This document shows positions 1 through 6,331 of a stretch of DNA of 6,752 nucleotides, in pieces (the stretch's first letter is position 1; every line of letters starts with the position of its first letter). This DNA is from an uncultured Synergistales bacterium (GTDB lineage Bacteria > Synergistota > Synergistia > Synergistales > Aminobacteriaceae): NCBI GenBank assembly GCA_905233335.1, contig CAJOED010000069.1, forward strand, positions 1 through 6,752, in the 5' to 3' direction. The notes beneath the pieces were generated by a model. That model was given only the letters and a program-made list of their open reading frames with translations. It had not been told where the DNA came from and did no database searches. Both the position numbers and the translations under genes were made by a program.

Positions 1-39
1 CCCTTTTTATTTATGGCCACTTTCTTAGAATACACACGC

Positions 40-72
40 AAAAAAAATCCTCCCCGCTATCACACAGGGAGG
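40..72 (-). terminator. Intrinsic terminator of ileS
   Basis: Read on the minus strand, CCTCCC (72-67) pairs with GGGAGG (54-49) across a 12-nt loop, and eight T residues follow (positions 47-40 on the plus strand are all A). The hairpin starts 15 bp after the ileS stop codon. This is a textbook Rho-independent terminator and implies that ileS is not co-transcribed with whatever lies to the left. Confidence 0.85.
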
Positions 73-87
73 CCGTAATATTATCTC

Positions 88-2886
88 TTACTCCTCATGC
101 AGAACATGCGCACATCTCCTGCACAGCCCGTTAGCGTTCGGGTGCTCGTCATACTTCCAGCAGCGCGGACACTTCTCGCCCGTCGTGAATCCTCCGGCAA
201 GCTCAAAGCCCGTCTCACTGTCCGCAAAAACTTTCGGGAGCGTCAGAGTATCTGCCCACTCGAACTTTGACACTATCGCTATGTCTGCAAGCTCCTCAAC
301 CGTGAACGACTCCGCAAGTTTCTTCAGCTCATCCGACTTCTTGACCTGCACAGCCGCTTCAAGCGATGTCCCGATAGTTTTCTCTGCTCTCATCGTCTCA
401 AGCATTCGGCTCACCGCACCTTTCAGCACGACAGCTTCAGCCCATAACGTATTGAGTTCGTCATTGAGGCGTGATGTGTCCTGTTCGGGGAAGTCCGACA
501 AGAATACGCTCTCCGGGAGTGTTGCGTCAATCCCGCGCATTTCCTGCCATATCTCCTCCGCCGTGAAGCTGATTAATGGCGCAAGCATACGTGTCAGGCA
601 CGAAAGAATTTCCCACATTGCCGACTGTGCACTTCTCCGGGTCAGAGATGATTTGTCCTCAACGTACAGTCTGTCCTTGCTGATGTCGAGGTAGAACGAA
701 CTCAGCTCATTCACACAGAACGAATGAATTAACGACACCGGCACATGAAATTCATACTCATCAAACGCCTCACGTGCACGCGATATTATTCTGTGAAGTC
801 GGTCGAGTATCCATTTGTCCATCGAGAGAAGCTCACTGTACGGCAGGGAATTTTCCGGCTTGAAGTCGTGAAGGTTGCCGAGTAAGAAGCGCGCTGTGTT
901 TCGTATTCTCCTGTATGTTTCCGATAACGTTTTCAGTATCTGTTTCGAGATACGTACATCATTGCGGTAGTCCGTCGACGCAACCCACAAACGCAATATA
1001 TCCGCACCGAACTCGTCGCAAATTTCCTGCGGTGCTATCGTGTTGCCTAGCGATTTCGACATCTTGCGGCCTTCTCCGTCAAGCGTGAAACCGTGTGTCA
1101 GAACTTGCGAATACGGAGCACGTCCCTTTATGGCTGTTGCTGTGAGCAATGACGACTGGAACCATCCGCGATGCTGGTCGCTTCCCTCAAGGTACATATC
1201 GCACGGCCAGGAAAGCCCGAACTTGTCATTCAGCACCGAAATATGCGATACTCCCGAATCAAACCATACGTCTAGAATGTTGCTGTCCTTCTCGACGTTG
1301 TGTGAGCCGCATTTATCGCACTTGGCCAAGTCCCCGAAAAGTTCACCGAGAGTTTCGCGCCACCATATACTTGAGCCGTCCGGGGAGGTCTTCACTTTTT
1401 CGGCGAGCATTCGTATTCTGTCGGGAGTGAGGGTGAATGCTCCGCAGTCTTTGCAGTGTATAGCCGGTACAGGAACACCCCAGACTCTTTGACGCGAAAT
1501 GCACCAGTCAGAACGCGAACTTACCATGTTGTATATTCTGTCGCGTCCCCAGTCGGGTATCCATTTCACCTCGTTGTCGATGATACTTAACGCCTCGTCG
1601 CGAAATTCCTTTACGTTGATGAACCACTGATCTGTTGCGCGGAAGATTACGGGCTTCTTGCACCGCCAGCAGTGGGGGTAGCTGTGAAGGATTTTCCCGA
1701 AACCTAACAGCCTTCCTTTTTCCCTGATGAGGTCGATTGCTTTTTTGCCGCCGTCATCTAATGACATTCCTCCTACAATGGGCATCTCTTTCTCGAAATG
1801 TCCCGCGTGATCTACAGAGCTGTATACTTTCAGGCCGTAACGCACTCCGGTCTCGTAGTCTTCCACGCCGTGCCCAGGTGAAGTGTGAACGCAGCCCGTT
1901 CCTGTTTCGAGTTCTACGTAGTCAGCGAGCACAACGAGTATTTCGTGTTCATAGAACGGGTGAAGGGGAGTCAGATTTTCGAGTTCCGCGCCTTTCACGA
2001 GCTTCAACGCCTCACCAAAATTCATACCTGTATTTTTGCTCACTTCATTTTTGAGTCCGTCCGCGAAAATATATACTTTCCCGTTGCACTCATAGAATCC
2101 GTAGTCATATCGTGGGTGAACTGCAACGCCCGCGCTTGACGGCAGAGTCCAAGGGGTCGTCGTCCATATGACTATATACACATCGCGTCCGGCGAACTCC
2201 GGGAATTTTTCCGAGATTTTCGGCATGGGATACGCAACATACACAGAAGGGCTTTCCTCGTCCCAGTACTCAATTTCTCCTGCGGCGAGTGCTGTCTGAC
2301 AATCCGTGCACCAGTAGACCGGCTTCAATCCGCGATAGATTAACCCCTTCTCGACCATGTCGGCGAACGCATGAAGTTCTAGGTGCTCAAATTCCGGGTC
2401 GAGCGTAATATACGGGTTGTCCCATTCAGCGAGAACTCCCAAACGCTTGAACTCCTCACGCTGTACATTGAGGTAGTGAAGGGCTGACTCTTTGCACTTT
2501 GCGCGTAACTCTACGGGGTCGACTCCTGTGCCGTGTTTCGAGAGTCCGCCGTCTTTGAGTGCGCGTAACTCTATGGGTAAGCCGTGAGTGTCCCAGCCGG
2601 GTACGTATGGAGTGTAGCGTCCCGTCATCGTCTTTGACTTCACGATAAAGTCCTTCAGTATTTTGTTGAACGCCGTACCTATATGTATATCTCCGTTTGC
2701 GTAGGGTGGGCCGTCGTGGAGCTGGAATTTTTCGGGCGAATGTTCGCGGGCATGTAGTGCTTTGTGATAGATGTCTTCTTTGTGCCAGAAATCCAAGAAT
2801 GACGGTTCACGCTTGGCCAAGTTCGCGCGCATGGGAAAATTTGTTACGGGCAAATTCAAAGTATCTTTGTAGTCTTTGCTTTCCAT
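88..2886 (-). CDS. ileS: Isoleucyl-tRNA synthetase (IleRS), full length
   Basis: Cytoplasmic class Ia aminoacyl-tRNA synthetase that charges tRNA-Ile with isoleucine using ATP and clears misactivated valine. The 932 residues match the usual bacterial length (about 920-940). The N-terminus (KDTLNLPVTNFPMRANLAKREP) is typical of the family. The HIGH-type motif is HIGT at residues 68-71, in the context PPYANGDIHIGT. The CP1 editing domain shows TTTPWTLP at 242-249 and GTGCVHTSPGHG at 329-340, with D343 at the editing aspartate position. LEGSDQHRGWF lies at 566-576 and KMSKS at 608-612. A C-terminal zinc ribbon has C906, C909, C922 and C925; further Cys pairs at C478/C481 and C523/C526 could hold a second zinc. 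The ATG at 2886-2884 follows GAGGAGG (2907-2901) at a rather long 14-nt spacing, and no in-frame start lies nearer. The gene is monocistronic and divergent from rpsD. The threonine in HIGT is the one odd point; the identity itself is secure. Confidence 0.98.
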   Translation of the reverse strand: MESKDYKDTLNLPVTNFPMRANLAKREPSFLDFWHKEDIYHKALHAREHSPEKFQLHDGPPYANGDIHIGTAFNKILKDFIVKSKTMTGRYTPYVPGWDTHGLPIELRALKDGGLSKHGTGVDPVELRAKCKESALHYLNVQREEFKRLGVLAEWDNPYITLDPEFEHLELHAFADMVEKGLIYRGLKPVYWCTDCQTALAAGEIEYWDEESPSVYVAYPMPKISEKFPEFAGRDVYIVIWTTTPWTLPSSAGVAVHPRYDYGFYECNGKVYIFADGLKNEVSKNTGMNFGEALKLVKGAELENLTPLHPFYEHEILVVLADYVELETGTGCVHTSPGHGVEDYETGVRYGLKVYSSVDHAGHFEKEMPIVGGMSLDDGGKKAIDLIREKGRLLGFGKILHSYPHCWRCKKPVIFRATDQWFINVKEFRDEALSIIDNEVKWIPDWGRDRIYNMVSSRSDWCISRQRVWGVPVPAIHCKDCGAFTLTPDRIRMLAEKVKTSPDGSSIWWRETLGELFGDLAKCDKCGSHNVEKDSNILDVWFDSGVSHISVLNDKFGLSWPCDMYLEGSDQHRGWFQSSLLTATAIKGRAPYSQVLTHGFTLDGEGRKMSKSLGNTIAPQEICDEFGADILRLWVASTDYRNDVRISKQILKTLSETYRRIRNTARFLLGNLHDFKPENSLPYSELLSMDKWILDRLHRIISRAREAFDEYEFHVPVSLIHSFCVNELSSFYLDISKDRLYVEDKSSLTRRSAQSAMWEILSCLTRMLAPLISFTAEEIWQEMRGIDATLPESVFLSDFPEQDTSRLNDELNTLWAEAVVLKGAVSRMLETMRAEKTIGTSLEAAVQVKKSDELKKLAESFTVEELADIAIVSKFEWADTLTLPKVFADSETGFELAGGFTTGEKCPRCWKYDEHPNANGLCRRCAHVLHEE

Positions 2887-2921
2887 GAAAAAATTTTGAG
2901 CCTCCTCATAATTTTGTAGAT

Positions 2922-2951
2922 ATTATCACAGAAAATTTTTTTTACATGCAA
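2922..2951 (-). promoter_or_regulatory. Predicted sigma-70 promoter of ileS
   Basis: On the minus strand, TTGCAT (2951-2946) and GATAAT (2927-2922) are separated by 18 bp, with a TG just upstream of the -10. Transcription would start near 2915, leaving a leader of about 28 nt that just includes the GAGGAGG ribosome binding site. So short a leader leaves no room for a T-box. This is a motif call only. Confidence 0.55.
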
Positions 2952-2956
2952 CGAAC

Positions 2957-2985
2957 TTTACATTTTCAAAAGCGGGTGCTAAACT
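2957..2985 (+). promoter_or_regulatory. Predicted extended -10 sigma-70 promoter of rpsD
   Basis: TTTACA (2957-2962) and TAAACT (2980-2985) are spaced by exactly 17 bp, with the extended -10 dinucleotide TG at 2977-2978. The predicted start near 2992 gives a leader of about 42 nt, too short for a structured S4-binding autoregulatory leader. The -35 box lies a few bases from the -35 box of the divergent ileS promoter, so the two polymerases may compete for space. Confidence 0.65.
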
Positions 2986-3033
2986 CAAAAAGTTTTTTGC
3001 ATGATACATACATAAAGGGGAGTATTTATTTTC

Positions 3034-3645
3034 ATGGCAACAAGAAGAGAACCGAGATTCAAATTATGCCGTCATTTAGGGGTCAATGTATGCGGACACC
3101 CTAAGGCGTTAAAACGTACAGACACAAAGAAGAATGCCGCCGCCGCCGCCGCACGTACAGGACAGAAAGTTTCACAGTATGGCCTTCAGCTTCTCGAAAA
3201 ACAGAAGATTAAGGCGTATTACGGGATACTTGAGAGACAGTTCGCACGCTACTTCAGAATGGCGGACAAAAGCGACGAAATGACCGGTGTAGCTCTTCTG
3301 AAGGCTCTTGAGTGCAGACTCGACAACCTCGTATACAGAACAGGCTTTGCGCGCTCAATCCGTCAGGCTCGTCAGCTCGTAACACACGGACATATTCTCG
3401 TGAACGGCGAAAAAGTCGACATTCCTTCTTACGGCGTGAAAGTGAATGACGTAATCAGCCTCAAGGAAAAATCACGCACTAATCCCCTCATTGACGCGAA
3501 TTTCAACGGCTTGGTGTCGTTCAACGTGCCATATCTGGAGAAGGACAAAGCACAGTTCAGCGCAAAGTTGATTCGTGAACCTATGCGCGAGGAACTTCCG
3601 ATTGATGTAACAGAAATTCTTGCGGTTGAGTTGTACTCGAAATAG
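3034..3645 (+). CDS. rpsD: 30S ribosomal protein S4
   Basis: Primary 16S rRNA-binding protein that nucleates assembly of the 30S body and contributes to decoding accuracy. The 203 residues match the bacterial S4 length (about 200-208). The N-terminal domain opens with EPRFKLCRHLGVNV (6-19) and continues with SQYGLQLLEKQKIKAYYGILERQF. The S4 RNA-binding fold follows at about 93-155 (CRLDNLVYRTGFARSIRQAR, then LVTHGHILVNGEKVDIPSY). Of the four cysteines of the zinc-binding (C+) S4 type only C12 and C20 are seen in this region, so zinc binding is doubtful. Residues 35-40 are six alanines encoded by five GCC codons and one GCA. The ATG follows AAAGGGGAG (3014-3022) at 11 nt. The gene stands alone instead of sitting with rpsM, rpsK and rpoA, so it could be a relocated gene or a second copy. 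No terminator separates it from the downstream SAM riboswitch. Confidence 0.97.
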   Translation: MATRREPRFKLCRHLGVNVCGHPKALKRTDTKKNAAAAAARTGQKVSQYGLQLLEKQKIKAYYGILERQFARYFRMADKSDEMTGVALLKALECRLDNLVYRTGFARSIRQARQLVTHGHILVNGEKVDIPSYGVKVNDVISLKEKSRTNPLIDANFNGLVSFNVPYLEKDKAQFSAKLIREPMREELPIDVTEILAVELYSK

Positions 3646-3653
3646 TATAGAAT
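3626..3653 (+). promoter_or_regulatory. Possible promoter of the riboswitch-metK transcript
   Basis: TTGAGT (3626-3631) and TAGAAT (3648-3653), with 16-bp spacing, overlap the last codons of rpsD. A start near 3660 would place the riboswitch P1 helix about 10 nt into the transcript, which is the usual arrangement. The boxes are only moderately good, and readthrough from rpsD is an alternative or additional source of metK message. Confidence 0.4.
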
Positions 3654-3669
3654 AACACACACAACTTAG

Positions 3670-3768
3670 CTCTTATCGAGAGAGGTGGAGGGACCGGCCC
3701 TTTGAAGCCCGGCAACCTGTCGAATCAGGTGCCAATACCGGCAGCAAGTTACAGCTGAGTGATGAGAG
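3670..3768 (+). promoter_or_regulatory. SAM-I (S-box) riboswitch aptamer upstream of metK
   Basis: The mRNA leader binds S-adenosylmethionine and then favours termination. P1 forms between CTCTTATC (3670-3677) and GATGAGAG (3761-3768). The conserved core includes GGAGGGA (3687-3693), GGCCC (3696-3700) and CCCGGCAACC (3708-3717). P3 is ACCTG (3715-3719) with CAGGT (3726-3730). It is followed by the conserved GTGCCAAT and CCGGCAG segments. P4 is CAGC (3742-3745) with GCTG (3754-3757). Sequence, helix order and position ahead of metK all fit the SAM-I family (RF00162), as recognised by eye. Confidence 0.95.
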
Positions 3769-3791
3769 AGAGGATAACACGAAAATTTTTG

Positions 3792-3828
3792 CGTACTCTC
3801 TTGAACATTCAGGGGAGCACGTTTTTTT
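3792..3828 (+). terminator. SAM-controlled intrinsic terminator (riboswitch expression platform)
   Basis: CGT (3792-3794) pairs with ACG (3819-3821). After one A-C mismatch, CTCTCTT (3796-3802) pairs with AGGGGAG (3811-3817), with two T-G pairs, closing an 8-nt loop. Seven T residues follow (3822-3828). The CTCTC of the terminator 5' arm can instead pair with GAGAGAG (3764-3770), which includes the 3' strand of aptamer P1, forming the antiterminator. SAM binding stabilises P1, frees the arm and lets the terminator form; low SAM allows readthrough into metK. Confidence 0.88.
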
Positions 3829-3840
3829 ATGTATATGAAC

Positions 3841-3846
3841 AGGAGG
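3841..3846 (+). promoter_or_regulatory. metK ribosome binding site (decides the start)
   Basis: AGGAGG lies 8 nt before the ATG at 3855 and only 2 nt before the in-frame ATG at 3849. The spacing favours 3855, giving an N-terminus MAENFIFSSESVTEGHPDK that fits the family. In-frame starts at 3759 (GTG) and 3762 (ATG) fall inside the riboswitch and have no ribosome binding site. Confidence 0.85.
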
Positions 3847-3854
3847 TTATGTTG

Positions 3855-5057
3855 ATGGCAGAGAATTTCATTTTTTCGTCCGAGTCAGTAACAGAAGGAC
3901 ACCCCGACAAAGTTGCGGATCAGATTTCCGACGCTGTACTCGACGCAATACTGAAGGATGACCCTATGGGACGCGTTGCATGTGAAGTCATGGTGTCTAC
4001 GGGGTTTGTTGTTGCGGCGGGAGAAATCAGCACAAAGGCAGTAATCGACATTCAGAAGATAGCGCGCGAAACTATCAACGGCATCGGTTACACGAGGGCA
4101 AAATACGGTTTCGACGGAGATACATGCGCTGTGTTCACGGCAATAGACGAGCAGTCCGGGGATATTGCGCAGGGTGTCGACAACGCTATAGAGGTGCGTG
4201 AGGACTCGTCAATCTCTGAAGAGGACATCGCGAAAACAGGAGCAGGGGATCAAGGTATGATGTTCGGTTACGCTACGAACGAGACGAAAGAATTTATGCC
4301 CATGCCGATAGCCATTGCACATGCGCTTTCACGACAACTTACGAAAGTTCGCAAGGACGGGACACTGAAATATTTACGCCCCGACGGAAAGACTCAAGTA
4401 TCCCTCCGCTACGAAAATCGTAAGGCCGTACACGCTGACACCATCGTAGTATCGACACAGCACAGCCCAGAAGCAGGCTTGAAGCACATACGCGAGGACA
4501 TGATTGCTCACGTAATCACCCCGATAGTACCGGCAGAACTCATCGACAAGGACACGAGAATTTTCGTGAATCCGACGGGACGTTTCGTGAAGGGAGGCCC
4601 TGCGGCTGATTCGGGACTCACCGGGCGAAAAATCATCGTCGACACTTACGGCGGATGGGTGCCTCACGGAGGCGGAGCGTTTTCCGGGAAAGACCCGACA
4701 AAGGTCGACAGGAGCGGCGCATACATGACACGTTACGCGGCCAAGAATATTGTTGCGGCAGGGATTGCGGACGAGTGCCAGATACAGGTGGCGTATGCTA
4801 TCGGTGTTGCGGAGCCGGTATCGCTGAACGTCAACACATTCGGGACGGGGAAAATCAGCGAGGAGAAAATCGCGAAATTATTACGTGAACATTTCGACTT
4901 CAGACCGGCGGCGATAATTCGGGATCTGGACTTGAGGAAGCCACAGTATAAGGCACTTGCGGCGTATGGGCACATGGGACGGATTGATCTTCCTGAACTG
5001 CCCGGGTGGGAGAAGACCGACAGAGCAGAAGCACTACGCAAAGCAGCAGGACTGTAG
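3855..5057 (+). CDS. metK: S-adenosylmethionine synthetase (methionine adenosyltransferase)
   Basis: Cytosolic enzyme, tetrameric in characterised family members, that joins methionine and ATP to make S-adenosylmethionine and releases phosphate and pyrophosphate. It feeds all SAM-dependent methylation, including that of the FkbM-type enzyme encoded next door. From the 3855 start the protein has 400 residues, within the usual bacterial range (about 380-400). The ATP-binding stretch TEGHPDKVADQISDAVLD is at 13-30 with the catalytic H16. The signature GAGDQGMMFGYATNET is at 129-144. The phosphate-loop signature GGGAFSGKDPTKVDRS is at 272-287. YAAKNIVAAG (294-303) and the C-terminal YGHMGR (371-376) are also typical. 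The gene is controlled by the SAM-I riboswitch in its leader, which is product feedback, and ends at an intrinsic terminator 13 bp after its stop codon. Nothing is missing or truncated. Confidence 0.98.
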   Translation: MAENFIFSSESVTEGHPDKVADQISDAVLDAILKDDPMGRVACEVMVSTGFVVAAGEISTKAVIDIQKIARETINGIGYTRAKYGFDGDTCAVFTAIDEQSGDIAQGVDNAIEVREDSSISEEDIAKTGAGDQGMMFGYATNETKEFMPMPIAIAHALSRQLTKVRKDGTLKYLRPDGKTQVSLRYENRKAVHADTIVVSTQHSPEAGLKHIREDMIAHVITPIVPAELIDKDTRIFVNPTGRFVKGGPAADSGLTGRKIIVDTYGGWVPHGGGAFSGKDPTKVDRSGAYMTRYAAKNIVAAGIADECQIQVAYAIGVAEPVSLNVNTFGTGKISEEKIAKLLREHFDFRPAAIIRDLDLRKPQYKALAAYGHMGRIDLPELPGWEKTDRAEALRKAAGL

Positions 5058-5070
5058 AGAGAAAGACAGC

Positions 5071-5103
5071 CCCTCCTCGTAAAAGGGGAGGGAATTTTTT
5101 TTT
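5071..5103 (+). terminator. Intrinsic terminator of metK
   Basis: CCCTCCTC (5071-5078) pairs with GGGGAGGG (5085-5092), with one T-G pair, around a 6-nt loop. Nine T residues follow at 5095-5103. On the minus strand the same hairpin is followed only by a T/C-rich stretch, so it may stop the convergent methyltransferase transcript weakly. The T-tract overlaps the stop codon of that gene. Confidence 0.9.
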
Positions 5104-6211
5104 ACTCACATGTTGCGTATAAAACTGTTTCCCAGCCGTTTGAGCTGTAGTGCCGCAAGTAGAATTTGTATTCAGGGACGAGGGACAATATATATTCTGG
5201 TATCTCGTAAATATCGCGCCTCTTGTGATAAACGCAAATAGCAAGCCGGGGTCTATTCTTGATGATAGTATTCTTTGCGCCAATGAGGGATTTCAACTCT
5301 GCACCCTCAACGTCCATTTTTATGAACGTAACGCGCTCGTCCTTCACAACACTATCTATTGTCGTGAGTTCCGCCCTGGTGCCCCCATCAGATGATAAAT
5401 GACTGCCGGAACCTCCCTCATCGATATTCATAACCTCGTCTTTGTCCCAAGTGCCTTTTTTCACGAGAATAACTTTGTTGCGGACATCACGCAAATTTTC
5501 CTCACAGTTCGCAAAATTCACCGGGTCAAGCTCGAACGAATACACACGCTTGATTTTGTCCCCTGCCCATTTCAGGAAACGCAACGCCGTAGCTCCGTCA
5601 AAAGCTCCTGCATCAACAACTACTTCATTATCTACCGGGCTGAACACATCGAGATACTGTTCGTCTTCACGCATTGCAGCGATACCATAAACAACGTCAT
5701 TAGTTATATTGTTTCTGGCGATATATTTTTTCAGGCGTATTATGTCCCAGTCCGGCATCAGTACTATTATGAGGTCAGAGCGTGAAATTTCTCCCCCGCC
5801 TAAAAACTCATCCAGCTTCATGAACTTGTACTTTTTCGGCCATTCGCATAACTTCAAAAGTTCGCGTGTATGTTCTGTTCTTTTTTCTTTGTCGTAAACT
5901 ATCACAGCCCCTGAATATTTCGTTCCGTCAACGCCATAAAGTCCGGGAAATTTCCAGCCTTCTTTTTCCGCGCGCCTCAAAAAAATATTCTCGTCGGGTC
6001 TGCGCAATGCTTCTATTCTGTCGTTGAGGATTTCCCGCGATAACTCGTCCTGATAGTACGGGATGTACTTTTGCGCCTTCGTGATGATGTCTTCTGCTGT
6101 TCTCTTTCTGTCTATGTACCTTCGCAACGCCCAGCCCATTCTGTATGGGATCTGCAGGTACAGCCATAAACTTTCGGGGAAAATATTTTTGACTATGCCT
6201 CGTACACTCAT
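5102..6211 (-). CDS. FkbM-family SAM-dependent methyltransferase
   Basis: A 369-residue protein. The C-terminal half (about 190-369) is a Rossmann-type methyltransferase of the FkbM family. VVVDAGAFDGATA (197-209) is the SAM-binding motif I. YSFELDP (224-230) carries the acidic residue expected to hold the SAM ribose. TTIDSVV (283-289) and FIKMDVEGAELKSLIGA (296-312) are hallmark FkbM stretches. Family members O-methylate sugars or hydroxyl groups of secondary metabolites; here a glycan is the likely target, inferred from the neighbour. Residues 1-190 match no domain I can name. They include a hydrophobic, basic N-terminus (about 6-37) and a strand-rich stretch, DLIIVLMPDWDIIRLKKYI (145-163), that may be a second Rossmann-like fold. 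The ATG at 6211-6209 has a weak site, GGGGA (6225-6221), at 9 nt. An in-frame TAG (6217-6215) just upstream rules out a longer start. The gene is convergent with metK and its stop sits in the metK terminator. It is probably transcribed from the promoter at 6331-6359. Confidence 0.88.
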   Translation of the reverse strand: MSVRGIVKNIFPESLWLYLQIPYRMGWALRRYIDRKRTAEDIITKAQKYIPYYQDELSREILNDRIEALRRPDENIFLRRAEKEGWKFPGLYGVDGTKYSGAVIVYDKEKRTEHTRELLKLCEWPKKYKFMKLDEFLGGGEISRSDLIIVLMPDWDIIRLKKYIARNNITNDVVYGIAAMREDEQYLDVFSPVDNEVVVDAGAFDGATALRFLKWAGDKIKRVYSFELDPVNFANCEENLRDVRNKVILVKKGTWDKDEVMNIDEGGSGSHLSSDGGTRAELTTIDSVVKDERVTFIKMDVEGAELKSLIGAKNTIIKNRPRLAICVYHKRRDIYEIPEYILSLVPEYKFYLRHYSSNGWETVLYATCE

Positions 6212-6279
6212 AGCCTAAAGTCCCCGCCGTGTATGTTGTGAATGATTGTATGATTTACCGCGTGAAAAGCAAAAGATTT

Positions 6280-6331
6280 CGACAGCCGACAGCCGACAGC
6301 CGACAGCCGACAGCCGACAGCCGACAGCCGA
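6280..6331. repeat. Heptanucleotide tandem repeat, (GACAGCC)x7 plus partial ends
   Basis: Seven perfect copies of GACAGCC run head to tail from 6281 to 6329, with one base of the pattern before (c6280) and two after (ga, 6330-6331), about 52 bp in all. There are no spacers, so it is not CRISPR. It lies 68 bp upstream of the FkbM-family start codon. On the minus strand it begins directly at the -10 box of the predicted promoter, so the transcript would start within it as GGCUGUC units. A short GUC-with-GGC pairing between neighbouring units could give weak hairpins. Perfect short repeats like this commonly vary in copy number by replication slippage; a regulatory role here is inference. Confidence 0.97.

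Noticed and set aside
1..39. Possible end of another gene left of the ileS terminator
   Set aside because: Too short and AT-rich; no codon pattern, RNA fold or motif can be supported.
185..694. 169-codon open frame on the plus strand opposite ileS, and several shorter ones up to 2139
   Set aside because: They lie wholly antisense to a clearly coding, conserved gene, have Ser/Arg-rich low-complexity translations and match no family. They are shadows of ileS codon usage.
2501..2573. Direct repeat GCGCGTAACTCTA at 2501-2513 and 2561-2573 within ileS
   Set aside because: It encodes two family-like ELRA segments (IELRAL and VELRAK) 20 residues apart. It is explained by protein sequence and codon preference, not by a mobile or regulatory element.
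2986..3033. S4-binding autoregulatory leader upstream of rpsD
   Set aside because: The predicted leader is about 42 nt, AT-rich and without a visible pseudoknot or 16S-like structure.
5150..5897. Plus-strand open frames (up to 128 codons) opposite the FkbM-family gene
   Set aside because: Antisense to a recognisable methyltransferase; no family resemblance and no convincing ribosome binding site.
6280..6331. CRISPR-like array
   Set aside because: Units are 7 bp, contiguous and without spacers; it is a simple tandem repeat.
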